From CADEED01 sp020442965 (GTDB lineage: Bacteria; Pseudomonadota; Gammaproteobacteria; Steroidobacterales; Steroidobacteraceae): DNA of 64,000 nt. Both the position numbers and the translations under genes were made by a program. This document shows positions 37,039-46,021 of this stretch, in pieces; positions within the stretch are counted from its first letter, which is position 1; every line of letters starts with the position of its first letter. The notes under the pieces were generated by a model. The model made no database searches. It was not told the DNA's origin and worked only from the letters and a program-made list of their open reading frames with translations. The stretch covers positions 62,001 to 126,000 of the forward strand of contig JAWLAH010000006.1 of NCBI GenBank assembly GCA_041395525.1. Reading direction: 5' to 3'.

Positions 37039-37647
37039 TCAGGCGACCGCGCGAGGCTTGTGCAGGGAACTGGGCGTCAGTCCCTGCTTCAGGGCATCCC
37101 AGCTCTCGCGATAGCGAGCAGTGGCTGCTTCGACTTGCGACCGCTCCATCGGCGGAAACTCCGACAGCATCGCGTCGAGCTTCACTGTCCACTTGGGCAA
37201 GCCTTTTGGAAAAATCGCTCGGCGCGAGAACACGATGCGGCCCTCGACCGGAATATCCTTCGCGACCAGCTTGACCGCAGCGATACGATCGTAGAGCGCG
37301 TTGAGCGGGTTCGGGAACGTGAAACGCTCGGCCCCATTCATGACTGTCCACTCGGTCATTTGATCGCCACCGAAGACATTGCCGCGCAGGTTCCGCCAAT
37401 CGATCACCACGATTCCGCGCGCATGTAGCAGCAAGAAATCGACGTGATAACTGCCGCCACTACCGTCCGGCACGAGGACATTTTCCTGGAAATCCACCGC
37501 GCCGTTCGTCAGCAGCTCGACTTTTTGGCGCCGCATTTGCCGCGCCCGGTATGCCCGGATCGCAAGCCACGCGCCAACGCCAACCAGAACCGCCGCAGTC
37601 GCCGCGATGGCAAGCTCGAACACGGGACTGCTGGTGGCGTCGTTCAC
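37039..37647 (-). CDS. membrane-anchored NERD-like protein
   Basis: 202 aa with one N-terminal membrane helix (LAIAATAAVLVGVGAWLAIRAY) followed by a nuclease-related domain: SYHVDFLLLHARGIVVIDWR then NLRGNVFGGD and FPNPLNALYDRI. In classical NERD domains the strand after the aspartate ends in an acid-x-Lys motif; here it is DWR, so nuclease activity is doubtful. Start is GTG 37647 (VNDATSS). The gene is convergent with the receptor, with one base between the stops, and 8 nt downstream of thrC, so it may share the thr transcript. Confidence 0.7.
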   Translation of the reverse strand: MNDATSSPVFELAIAATAAVLVGVGAWLAIRAYRARQMRRQKVELLTNGAVDFQENVLVPDGSGGSYHVDFLLLHARGIVVIDWRNLRGNVFGGDQMTEWTVMNGAERFTFPNPLNALYDRIAAVKLVAKDIPVEGRIVFSRRAIFPKGLPKWTVKLDAMLSEFPPMERSQVEAATARYRESWDALKQGLTPSSLHKPRAVA

Positions 37648-37655
37648 GGTTGCTG

Positions 37656-38957
37656 TTAGTGTGACAAAGCGTGCTTCAAGGCGGCAAGATCTGGCGCCAG
37701 ATCGCGAAAGCTCGTCGCACGAGTCAGCAGCGCTGCCAGCGCTTCTGGAACGGGCACGTCAATTCCGAGCAGCGGTTCGACTATTTCCCGGAACTTGGCA
37801 GGGTGCGCTGTCGCGACCATGATCCAGTGCTGCCCGAGCCGACGGTCGGGCGGCAGCCGCGCATAAACCTCTGCCGCGGTGGCCGTGTGCGGACACCAGA
37901 TCTGTTGATATGCGCGAAAGTCAGACTTGATTCGCGCCTCAATCGCCGCGTCGTCCACGCTATCGGCGCTCACCGCCGTCGTCAGCGCCGCCAGTGTCGG
38001 AAACATCGTTCGCAATCGCTCCATGTTGCTAGGATCGCCCACGTCCATGGCTGAGGCCAGCGTGGCACGGCTGGCGCGTGGTTGCCACCGCCCATTTGCC
38101 AGATAGTCCGGCACCGTTCGATTGGCATTGTGCGCCAACACCACCTCACCGATCGGCAGGCCGACCTGCCTGGCCCAGATGCAAGCAGCGGCATTGCCGA
38201 GATTGCCGGCCGGGATGATGAATGATGGCGCAACCTGTACGCGCCGCCAGGCCGCAAGACTAGCAGCAGCGTAGTAAACCATCTGCGGCAACAAGCGGCC
38301 GACGTTGATGCTGTTAGCCGAAGAAAGATCGAAACGTTGCCGCAAGTCGGCATCGCCAAAGGCTTCCTTTGCGATGCGCTGACAGTCGTCAAAGGTACCC
38401 ATGACTCGGAATGCCTGAACGTTGTCACCCCAGCAAGTGAGCTGACGTTCCTGGGTGGGCGAGACGAGCCCGCGCGGGTACAACACCGACACTTGCGCAG
38501 TGCGTCGCCCGTGGAATGCCGCGGCCACGGCACCACCCGTATCACCCGAGGTTGCCACCAGAATATTCAAGAGGCGCTGCGCATCGGTGCGCAGCCGAGT
38601 CAGCGCTGACGCCAGAAAGCGCGCGCCAAAATCCTTGAATGCCGCGGTGGGTCCGTGGAACAACTCCAACACGGCGAAACCATCGGCGCGCCCAACGGGC
38701 ACCAGCGGCGCCTGGAAATTGAACGCTTCGCGACAGATCGCCGGCAGGTCGGGCTCGAGCCGATCACCCGTGAGAAAGGGCTTGAGGAGACGCGTTCCAA
38801 TACTCGGGAGATCGCGACAATCCGCAAAATCGGACGGCGAGAATCGTGGCCAAGTCACCGGAACATACAGGCCACCATCCGGCGCCAAGCCACGCTCCAG
38901 CGCCTCGGCGAACGGGACACCAGCGTCATCTGGCGAACGCGTGCTGCGAAACAGCAT
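37656..38957 (-). CDS. thrC: threonine synthase
   Basis: PLP enzyme converting O-phospho-homoserine to threonine. 433 aa. N-terminus MLFRSTRSPDD and GLAPDGGLYVP match the family; the PLP lysine is in GPTAAFKDFGARFLAS, with ILVATSGDTGGAVAAAF and IIPAGNLGNAAA binding phosphate. ATG 38957 chosen because it aligns with known starts; a GTG at 38969 is possible. The gap of 41 nt to thrB and the common strand support a thrA-thrB-thrC operon as in enteric bacteria. Confidence 0.96.
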   Translation of the reverse strand: MLFRSTRSPDDAGVPFAEALERGLAPDGGLYVPVTWPRFSPSDFADCRDLPSIGTRLLKPFLTGDRLEPDLPAICREAFNFQAPLVPVGRADGFAVLELFHGPTAAFKDFGARFLASALTRLRTDAQRLLNILVATSGDTGGAVAAAFHGRRTAQVSVLYPRGLVSPTQERQLTCWGDNVQAFRVMGTFDDCQRIAKEAFGDADLRQRFDLSSANSINVGRLLPQMVYYAAASLAAWRRVQVAPSFIIPAGNLGNAAACIWARQVGLPIGEVVLAHNANRTVPDYLANGRWQPRASRATLASAMDVGDPSNMERLRTMFPTLAALTTAVSADSVDDAAIEARIKSDFRAYQQIWCPHTATAAEVYARLPPDRRLGQHWIMVATAHPAKFREIVEPLLGIDVPVPEALAALLTRATSFRDLAPDLAALKHALSH

Positions 38958-38998
38958 GCGCCCAGACACCACGCGCGCAGCATTGCTGGCAGCCGCGT

Positions 38999-39955
38999 TC
39001 ACGGCAGTACGATCCGCGCGCCAACCGGCTCGATAGGAACGATCCACGTGTCGGCTTCGACGCCCGCCCGCACGAACTCGGCCAGCATCCCACCACGAAC
39101 GCCTTCAGCCTGCGCCTCAAGACTCCATGCGAAAACGGTTGGGCCGGCTCCTGAAATTGAACAACCGAGTGCACCGGCATCAAGGGCCGCGGTACGAACC
39201 TGATCGAACGCGGGAATAAGCTTTTGCCGCTGCGGCTGAATCACGACGTCCTCGAACGAGGCGCGAATCATGTCGAGATCGTCCGTATAACAACCGGAAA
39301 TAAAGCCGGCGAGATTGGCGGTCTGCCACACGAAGTCCGACATCTCAACCGAGCCCTTCAATAGACCGCGCGCGTCGCGCGTCGACATGTACATATGCGG
39401 ATGCGCCAGCACAGCGCGTATGCCGGCCGGTACAGGCACTTGCTTGACCCTAGGATGATCGATGCCAACGGTTAGTACCAGGCCGCCGAACAGCGACGGC
39501 GCGATATTGTCAACGTGCAACGAGCCGCTCGAGACGGCCTCGCCCTGCATGGCGAACTTCAGCAATTCAATTTTGTCGAGCGGCTCAGGCAGCAGCGCGT
39601 TCGCCGCAACCACGGCGGCTACGGCCGACGCCGCCGATCCACCGAGTCCAGAGCCCAGCGGGATGCCCTTTTCAAGGTGCAGCGCAATGCCGAAGCCGGG
39701 GTCGAGCTGCTCGAGCATCGCGAGCAAGGAACGCCCGGCCGTGTTCTTCTCCGGCTCGCGAGGTATGTCGCTAACGACACCCGTAGTATTCGTGATCACG
39801 ACGCCAGGCGCATCCGTGCGAGTGACGGTGGCGCGATCCCCCAGAGCATTGACCGAGAAACCCAGAATATCGAAGCCAATCGCCACATTACCAACCGAGG
39901 CAGGCGCAAAGGCCGTCGCCGTCGTCGCGCGCGGGCCTACCCGCTGCTGACTCAC
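38999..39955 (-). CDS. thrB: homoserine kinase (GHMP type)
   Basis: ATP-dependent phosphorylation of homoserine. 318 aa with APASVGNVAIGFDILGF, the GHMP ATP-binding loop IPLGSGLGGSAASAVA and C-terminal GALGCSISGAGPTVFAW. Start is GTG 39955, overlapping the thrA stop as GTGA, so it is translationally coupled. This is the GHMP-superfamily enzyme, not the APH-fold ThrH/ThrB2 seen in pseudomonads, which helps place the organism. Confidence 0.96.
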   Translation of the reverse strand: MSQQRVGPRATTATAFAPASVGNVAIGFDILGFSVNALGDRATVTRTDAPGVVITNTTGVVSDIPREPEKNTAGRSLLAMLEQLDPGFGIALHLEKGIPLGSGLGGSAASAVAAVVAANALLPEPLDKIELLKFAMQGEAVSSGSLHVDNIAPSLFGGLVLTVGIDHPRVKQVPVPAGIRAVLAHPHMYMSTRDARGLLKGSVEMSDFVWQTANLAGFISGCYTDDLDMIRASFEDVVIQPQRQKLIPAFDQVRTAALDAGALGCSISGAGPTVFAWSLEAQAEGVRGGMLAEFVRAGVEADTWIVPIEPVGARIVLP

Positions 39956-42441
39956 AAGCGCGCGCCCAAGTAGGCCGATAGACGCAACAGATCGGCGAAC
40001 ACGCCGGCCGCGGTGACCTCGGGACCGGCGCCTGGACCCTGCACGATCAGCGGATTGTTGTTATACCGTACCGTCGCAAAACGAACGATATTGTCGGTCA
40101 GCGCGATATTCGCAAACGCGTGACTCCGATCGATTTCTGCGACGCTCACGGTTGCTTTGCCGTCGGCGCCGAGCCGGCCCACATAGCGCAGCACCTTGTT
40201 GCGAGCTTGCGCTGCATCGAAACGCGCGCGCATGGCCGCATCGGAGCGCGCCAGCTGAACGAGGAATTCATCGATCGATAGCGACTCGAGCCCAGCGGGT
40301 ACGAGGCTTTCGACCGAGACGTCCTTCATCTCGAGCCTCAGGCCCATCTCGCGACCGAGGATGATCATTTTGCGCGCGACGTCGGTGCCAGACAGATCGT
40401 CGCGCGGATCCGGCTCGGTGTACCCGCGCTGCCTGGCATCGCGAACTATGGCCGAAAACTCGACGCTGCCATCGTAAACGTTGAACAGGTAGGCGAGCGT
40501 GCCCGAGAAAATGCCCTCGATGCTCGTGATGCCATCGCCCGTTTCACGCAAATCACGCACTGTCTGGATCACCGGCAGACCCGCACCGACTGTGGCCTCA
40601 TAGAGATAGTGACTACCACCGGCACGGCGTGCCTCACGTAACGCATCGAAATACGCAAGCGATCCGCTGTTGGCCTTCTTGTTTGGTGTGACGATATGAA
40701 TCCCGGCCGCCAGCCAATCGGCATAATGCCGGGCCACCTGCTCATCCGCGGTACAGTCTATGATCACGGTGTGCGGCAGATAGTCGACCTTGACGTGCTC
40801 CACGAACTTGTCCAGGTCGGCGGCGACGCCACCCGTCTCTACGGCGCCGCGCCAGTCCTGCATGGCTACGCCGGGTTCAGCGAGCAGCATGCGCCGCGAT
40901 GACAGGATGCCGCGGACGCGCAGATCGATCTGGAATTCATCGCGCAGACGCGCACTCTCGGCGGCCAACTGATCCAGCAGCACGCTACCGACCGTCCCGG
41001 GACCAATAACACCGATCGACAGCGTATGTGGCGACAGATAGAAACTTGAATGCACAGCGCGTAGCGCGCGTGTAGCGTCCTTACCACTCACGACTACCGA
41101 AATATTGCGCTCGGACGCCCCTTGCGCGATCGCGCGCACGTTGACCGAGGCGGTGCCAAGCGCACTGAATACTTTGCCAGACACCCCTGGTAGCCCGGCC
41201 ATGCCATCGCCCACGACGGCGAGGATCGCCAGTTCGCGATCGACCTCGACGCTCTGAATTTGTCCGTCCGCCAGTTCGCGCTCGAACGCCGTACGCACCA
41301 CACGCGCCGCGCGCTCCGCCTCGATCTCGGGAATCGCACAACAGATCGAGTGCTCGGAGCTTCCCTGTGAGATGAGAATGACCGAGATACCCTCTTCGCG
41401 GAGCGCGCCGAACAGCCGGTGAGCCGTGCCCGGGACGCCAATCATGCCGGCACCCTCCAGATTCACGAGCGCGACCTTTTCGATGCTCGTGATGCCTTTG
41501 ACCGGCATCGCCGATTTGGGCTCGCCACAGATCAGCGAACCCGCCTTCTCGGGTGCGAATGTATTGCGTATCCAGATCGGAATGTCGCGCGCAACCGCGG
41601 GCGCCATGGTCTGCGGATGGATGACTTTGGCCCCGAAGTAAGCGAGTTCCATCGCCTCGTTGTAAGAGAGGGAATCGATGACCTTCGCGTGCGGTACGCG
41701 GCGTGGATCCGCGGACAGGACGCCGTCGACGTCAGTCCATATGTGAATCTCGCTCGCATCTAACAACGAGCCGAAGATTGAAGCGGAAAAATCACTGCCA
41801 TTGCGTCCGAGCGTTGTTTGCACACCGCGCTTGTCGGCTGCGATGTAGCCCGTGATGACAAGCGTGCCGATAGCGTTGGAGCCTGCAACTCGATGCATAC
41901 GTGCTCGCGACTCGTCCCAATCCACGAGCGGCCCCAGGGGCCCCCACTCCACGACGATCACTTCGCGAGCATCGACCCATTGCGCGTCGCCCGGACGCTT
42001 GGCGCGTACCTCGAGAAATTCGCGAAACAGGCGCGTCGACCAAATTTCACCGTAGCCTGCTACCAGATCGCGCACGTTCTGAGCGGCTGCTCGGGTCAGT
42101 TTGACAGTGTGCAAGACCCCTTCGATGTCGTGCCGGTCGCGGTCGAAGGCAGCGAGATACAGGCGAGCCGCCGCGCTCTTCAGGAGGCTCTCGGCGATGT
42201 CGGCATGGCGAGCACGCAGCCGATCGAGCTCGGCGCGATAGGCGTCGTCCTGCGCTTCGGCCAGCTCGACCAGGCCCAGCAAAGCGTCGGTGACGCCACG
42301 ACAAGCCGATAGGACGACCGCAACGCGGGGGGTTCGGAACGATTCGACGATAGTCGCTACGCGCCTGAAACAGTCCGCATCCGCGACCGACGATCCGCCA
42401 AATTTGTGCACGACCCAAGCGGCCGGGTCTACGGCAGGCAT
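39952..42441 (-). CDS. thrA: bifunctional aspartokinase I / homoserine dehydrogenase I
   Basis: First and third committed steps of threonine/methionine synthesis on one chain. 829 aa: aspartokinase (WVVHKFGGSSVADAD at the N-terminus, TTLGRNGSDFSASIFGSLL), two ACT regulatory repeats near the middle (SIEKVALVNLEGAGMIGVPG, LAILAVVGDGMAGLPGVSGK), then homoserine dehydrogenase (IGVIGPGTVGSVLLDQL, ATVGAGLPVI, GIFSGTLAYLFN, EPDPRDDLSGTDVARK). ATG 42441 gives MPAVDPAAW; a far longer open frame to 42777 overlaps divergent xdhC and is rejected. No threonine attenuator leader was recognised in the 104-nt gap to xdhC. Confidence 0.96.
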   Translation of the reverse strand: MPAVDPAAWVVHKFGGSSVADADCFRRVATIVESFRTPRVAVVLSACRGVTDALLGLVELAEAQDDAYRAELDRLRARHADIAESLLKSAAARLYLAAFDRDRHDIEGVLHTVKLTRAAAQNVRDLVAGYGEIWSTRLFREFLEVRAKRPGDAQWVDAREVIVVEWGPLGPLVDWDESRARMHRVAGSNAIGTLVITGYIAADKRGVQTTLGRNGSDFSASIFGSLLDASEIHIWTDVDGVLSADPRRVPHAKVIDSLSYNEAMELAYFGAKVIHPQTMAPAVARDIPIWIRNTFAPEKAGSLICGEPKSAMPVKGITSIEKVALVNLEGAGMIGVPGTAHRLFGALREEGISVILISQGSSEHSICCAIPEIEAERAARVVRTAFERELADGQIQSVEVDRELAILAVVGDGMAGLPGVSGKVFSALGTASVNVRAIAQGASERNISVVVSGKDATRALRAVHSSFYLSPHTLSIGVIGPGTVGSVLLDQLAAESARLRDEFQIDLRVRGILSSRRMLLAEPGVAMQDWRGAVETGGVAADLDKFVEHVKVDYLPHTVIIDCTADEQVARHYADWLAAGIHIVTPNKKANSGSLAYFDALREARRAGGSHYLYEATVGAGLPVIQTVRDLRETGDGITSIEGIFSGTLAYLFNVYDGSVEFSAIVRDARQRGYTEPDPRDDLSGTDVARKMIILGREMGLRLEMKDVSVESLVPAGLESLSIDEFLVQLARSDAAMRARFDAAQARNKVLRYVGRLGADGKATVSVAEIDRSHAFANIALTDNIVRFATVRYNNNPLIVQGPGAGPEVTAAGVFADLLRLSAYLGARL

Positions 42442-42545
42442 TGCGACTCGAAATCCGGGAGTAATAGGAAGGAAGAAGCCCGCGACTGTACTGATCGGCC
42501 GCGTGCCGCGCAAGCGATCGCGGCGCAAATGGCATACTTCGGTCG

Positions 42546-43673
42546 ATGTCCATGACTTCGATACATCGTCTATTGCCGCTACTCGAGCGTTGCCGCCACC
42601 GTGGCGAAACGCCCGTGCTAGCCACTGTACTGAGAACGGCCGGTTCGACTTACGGCAAGCCGGGAGCGCAGCTGTTGATTGCGCCGAGCGGCGAATACGC
42701 CGGCTTGCTCTCAGGCGGCTGCCTGGAGGGCGATCTGCGGGAACGCGCGGTCGATGTTCGTACGAGCGGCCGGGCAACGATCGTCAGCTATGACATGCGA
42801 TCGGCAGACGATGAGCTATTTGGGCTTGGCGCAGGCTGCGAAGGTGCAATGGACATCCTGTTGAGCCGGGCGGGTGCGGTGGAATCCTGGGAGCCGCTCG
42901 CCTCGCTCGGCAAAGCGTATCGATCCGAACTACCCGCCGTCGCCGCGTTGATCGTCGAGTCAGCCGATCCGGCGGTTGCACCGGGTCGCACCTATGTGGA
43001 GACGCCCGCTGCCGCTCACGCGGTCGATGCGGCGGCCGAGATTGCAGATTGGTACATCGCGCTCAGAGCGGCGATGCGCACTGCCAGCACGGCTTCGGCA
43101 CATCCACCAGAGGTCTCCTGGTTCGAGCACGAAGAGCCGCGACTACGCGCACTGCTGCTGCCGCTGCAACTGCCACCACGGCTACTAATTGCCGGCGCGG
43201 GACCGGACGCGCGGCCCGTTGTTGAGCTCGCGGCATTTCTAGCCTGGCGAGTGACCGTCGTGGATCATCGGGCCGCCTATGCCGATCCGGCTCGATTTGC
43301 ACTGGGTACCGAGGTCCTGGAGCTGCGGCCACACGAACTCAGCGCAGAGATTCCACTGGATCGGTACGACGCTGCCGTGGTCATGAGCCATCACCTGGAT
43401 TCCGACCTCGCCTACTTACGCGCGCTCGCCGCGACGCGGGTACCGTATGTTGGCTTGTTAGGACCGGCCGCGCGCCGCGAGCGACTGCTACGGGATCTCG
43501 GCCCTGCCGCTGCGGCGCTACAGCCGCGACTGCGCGCGCCTGTCGGGCTCGACATTGGCGGGAGGGCACCGGAATCGATCGCGATGGCAATTGTCGGTGA
43601 GATCCACGCGACGCTGGCCGGTCGCGAAGGACGACCGTTTACACAAACTGCCGCTCGAACGGCGGACACTTGA
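42546..43673 (+). CDS. xdhC: XdhC/CoxI-family molybdenum-enzyme maturation protein
   Basis: 375 aa. The N-terminal XdhC domain (VLATVLRTAGSTYGKPGAQL, GLLSGGCLEGDLRERA with the conserved cysteine) and the C-terminal Rossmann domain (PPRLLIAGAGPDARPVVELA, YDAAVVMSHHLDSDLAYLRA, YVGLLGPAARRERLL) are complete. XdhC proteins bind and sulfurate the molybdopterin cofactor and deliver it to xanthine-dehydrogenase-type hydroxylases. No such hydroxylase is in the window, so this is an orphan chaperone here or its client lies elsewhere. Starts the rightward run that continues into the Mct- and Mch-like genes, 64 nt downstream. Confidence 0.88.
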   Translation: MSMTSIHRLLPLLERCRHRGETPVLATVLRTAGSTYGKPGAQLLIAPSGEYAGLLSGGCLEGDLRERAVDVRTSGRATIVSYDMRSADDELFGLGAGCEGAMDILLSRAGAVESWEPLASLGKAYRSELPAVAALIVESADPAVAPGRTYVETPAAAHAVDAAAEIADWYIALRAAMRTASTASAHPPEVSWFEHEEPRLRALLLPLQLPPRLLIAGAGPDARPVVELAAFLAWRVTVVDHRAAYADPARFALGTEVLELRPHELSAEIPLDRYDAAVVMSHHLDSDLAYLRALAATRVPYVGLLGPAARRERLLRDLGPAAAALQPRLRAPVGLDIGGRAPESIAMAIVGEIHATLAGREGRPFTQTAARTADT

Positions 43674-43737
43674 TTCGTCAATCCGTCGTAGCACTTCGGT
43701 ACACTCAACATTCGTTGCGGCCGCTACTCTAACCACA

Positions 43738-44961
43738 TTGACCCGACCTATTCTGCAAGGCATGCGCATCATCGAAGGCTCCGCGTTCGTCGCCGCGCCG
43801 TTGGGTGGCATGACGCTCGCGCAGCTCGGGGCCGACGTGATCCGCTTCGATCCGATCAATGGCGGTCTCGATGCCCATCGCTGGCCCGTCACGGCCGATG
43901 GCGAAAGCCTGTTCTGGGCGGGCATGAACAAGGGCAAGAAGTCGGTGATGATCGATCTCGCCAGACCGGAAGGACAGGAACTGATCGCGGCGCTGATCAC
44001 TGCACCTGGCCCCGAGTGCGGAATTTTTCTGACCAATTTCCCGGCACGCGGCTGGCTCGCGTACGACAGCTTGCGGCAGCGACGCGACGATCTCATCTAT
44101 GTGAACGTGACTGGCGACCGCCACGGCGGCTCGCAAGTCGACTACACCGTCAATCCGCGGGTCGGCTTGCCAGCCTTGACGGGCAACACTGACGGCCCGC
44201 CGATCAATCACGTTCTGCCAGCCTGGGATCACATCACTGGACAAATGGCGGCGGTTGCATTGTTAGCAGCCGAACGGCATCGTCGACTTGCGGGCGAGGG
44301 CCAGTACGTGCGGGTCGCGCTACTGGACGTCGCCCTCGCAACGCTGGGTAACATGGGCTTCATCAGTGAAGTGGAGATCAACAACGCGGATCGCGATCGT
44401 CACGGCAACCACCTGTACGGCGCGTTTGGGCGCGACTTCAGCACCCGCGACGGCCGCCGCCTCATGGTCGTGGCGCTAACCAAGCGGCAATGGAACAACC
44501 TGTGCCGCGCCACCCGGCTAGCAACCGAATTCGCGGCGGCCGCGGCCCGCGTCGACGCCAGTTTGGACTTGCAGCTCGAGGGCGACCGATTCCGAGCTCG
44601 CGCCGCACTGGCGATCGTGCTCGAATCGTGGCTTGCGGTGCGCGACTACGCCGCGATTGAAGCAGTGTTTCGAGCGGCCGACGTGTGCTTCGGCCCCTAT
44701 CAAACTGTACGGGAATTGCTCGCTAACGACCCTGAGGCGCAAACGACCAACCCGCTATTGTCGATACAGACGCAGCCCGGCATCGGCCGCTACCGAATGC
44801 CAGGATCGCCGCTGTTCTTTTCTCGCAGCGCCCACGAGGACGCGATCGCAGCGCCACGCCTGGGCGAGCACACCGATGAAGTACTGGCAACGATTGGCGG
44901 GTTGACGGCCGCCGAGATCGGCAAGTTGCGCGCGAGCGGAATCGTCGCCGGGCCGACTTGA
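43738..44961 (+). CDS. mct: class III CoA-transferase fold, 2-methylfumaryl-CoA (mesaconyl-CoA) isomerase-like
   Basis: Predicted intramolecular CoA transfer between the C1 and C4 carboxyls of mesaconate, a step of the 3-hydroxypropionate bi-cycle. 407 aa, close to the roughly 409 aa I recall for Chloroflexus Mct. Near-identical wording from memory: EGSAFVAAPLGGMTLAQLGA followed by DVIRFDP, NFPARGWLAYD, GGSQVDYTVNPRVGLP, NHVLPAWDHITGQM and FGPYQTVRELL, rather than the generic CaiB pattern. TTG 43738 (LTRPILQGMRIIEGSAF) aligns best with that family; ATG 43762 is the alternative. The next gene encodes an Mch-like hydratase, which strongly supports the call. Recognition is from memory, not a search. 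Confidence 0.8.
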   Translation: MTRPILQGMRIIEGSAFVAAPLGGMTLAQLGADVIRFDPINGGLDAHRWPVTADGESLFWAGMNKGKKSVMIDLARPEGQELIAALITAPGPECGIFLTNFPARGWLAYDSLRQRRDDLIYVNVTGDRHGGSQVDYTVNPRVGLPALTGNTDGPPINHVLPAWDHITGQMAAVALLAAERHRRLAGEGQYVRVALLDVALATLGNMGFISEVEINNADRDRHGNHLYGAFGRDFSTRDGRRLMVVALTKRQWNNLCRATRLATEFAAAAARVDASLDLQLEGDRFRARAALAIVLESWLAVRDYAAIEAVFRAADVCFGPYQTVRELLANDPEAQTTNPLLSIQTQPGIGRYRMPGSPLFFSRSAHEDAIAAPRLGEHTDEVLATIGGLTAAEIGKLRASGIVAGPT

Positions 44962-44977
44962 TACCGCTTTTTGGACA

Positions 44978-46015
44978 ATGGCCTCTGGACTAACGATGCT
45001 GCCGCCAGCAGCCACTCGGATCAGCGTAACAGGTCCGCATTTCGAGGACCTTGAGCGCGGTATGGTATATGACGCGCCGGCAGTCACGCTGACGGAAGGT
45101 CATGCGGCACTGTACCAGGCCATCACGGGAGATCGGCTGCGACTGGCGCTCGACCATCACCTGTCGCGTCGCGTCACCGGGCAGAACCGCCCATTGGCGC
45201 ATCCGATGTTGGCGATCAACCTGGCGATCGGGCAAACCACCTGGGCGTCGCAGCGAGTCAAAGCCAATCTGTTCTATCGTGGGCTGGTCTTGTTGCGGCC
45301 GATCTTCTTAGGCGACACGCTGCACACACACAGCCGCATCGTGGCACTCAGGCAAAACGCAACCAAACCGGGACGTCCGGCAACGGGCATCGTCGCGCTC
45401 GAGATGACGACCCACAATCAAGACGACGAGACAGTACTGCATTTTTGGCGCTGCCCGATGATTCCGTGTCGTGCGGCGGACGCCGTCACAGGCCATGCGG
45501 ACGATCTTGAGAGCGTCGGCCGACACCCGAACGACGCCGAGTTGCGCGCCGTTGTACCGCCGAACTGGCGGCTCTCAGACCTAACAACCGAGCGCACTTC
45601 CGATCGCCTGCCGCTCACCGCGGGCACGCGTCTCGCCATTGCAGCGCGCGACACCGTGACGAGCGCGCCAGAGCTGGTGCGCCTGACGCTCAACCTGGCC
45701 ATGGCCCATACTGATGCCCAACTGTCGTATCTTGGCGAGCGTCTCGTTTACGGTGGTCACACCATCTCGATCGCCTTCGCGCAAGTGACGCGGGCTATTC
45801 CAACGCTCATCACCGTCATCGCCTGGGGTGCCTGCGACCACATCGCGCCGGTCATCGAGAATGACCGGCTTCGCACCGAGGTCACGATTGTCGCAGTCGA
45901 GCCCCTATCGCGCGGGCGCCTGTTGCGTCTACACATCGAAACTTTCGCGTCTCGCAGCGAACCAGAACAAGAAACCAAAGTCCTGGACTGGCATTTGATC
46001 GCCTGGTCCACTTAG
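44978..46015 (+). CDS. mch: MaoC double-hotdog hydratase, mesaconyl-CoA (2-methylfumaryl-CoA) hydratase-like
   Basis: Predicted reversible hydration of mesaconyl-C1-CoA to beta-methylmalyl-CoA. 345 aa, the two-hotdog length of Mch in Rhodobacter and Chloroflexus (about 340-350). The N-terminal half has HFEDLERGMVYDAPAVTLTE, ALYQAITGDRLRLAL and NLFYRGLVLLRPIFLGDTLH with the characteristic RxNxxKxGR-like linker (ALRQNATKPGRPATGI). The C-terminal half (LTLNLAMAHTDAQLSYLGER, LVYGGHTISIAFAQVTRAIP) is the second hotdog. It begins 16 nt after the mct-like stop, so the two are probably cotranscribed. A generic R-specific enoyl-CoA hydratase is the main alternative, but those are usually shorter. Confidence 0.75.
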   Translation: MASGLTMLPPAATRISVTGPHFEDLERGMVYDAPAVTLTEGHAALYQAITGDRLRLALDHHLSRRVTGQNRPLAHPMLAINLAIGQTTWASQRVKANLFYRGLVLLRPIFLGDTLHTHSRIVALRQNATKPGRPATGIVALEMTTHNQDDETVLHFWRCPMIPCRAADAVTGHADDLESVGRHPNDAELRAVVPPNWRLSDLTTERTSDRLPLTAGTRLAIAARDTVTSAPELVRLTLNLAMAHTDAQLSYLGERLVYGGHTISIAFAQVTRAIPTLITVIAWGACDHIAPVIENDRLRTEVTIVAVEPLSRGRLLRLHIETFASRSEPEQETKVLDWHLIAWST

Positions 46016-46021
46016 GCGCTA

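Noticed and set aside
42442..42545. A threonine-operon attenuator leader upstream of thrA
   Set aside because: The 104-nt gap has no short Thr/Ile-rich reading frame or terminator-type hairpin with T-run that I can see.
42442..42777. Upstream extension of the thrA frame by 112 codons
   Set aside because: It overlaps divergent xdhC, and known ThrA proteins start near the HKFGGSS motif, matching ATG 42441.
43738..44961. Calling this gene a generic CaiB/BaiF acyl-CoA:carboxylate CoA-transferase
   Set aside because: The wording EGSAFVAAPLGGMTLAQLGA and the adjacent Mch-like gene point to the intramolecular 2-methylfumaryl-CoA isomerase group; confidence is kept below certainty because no search could be run.
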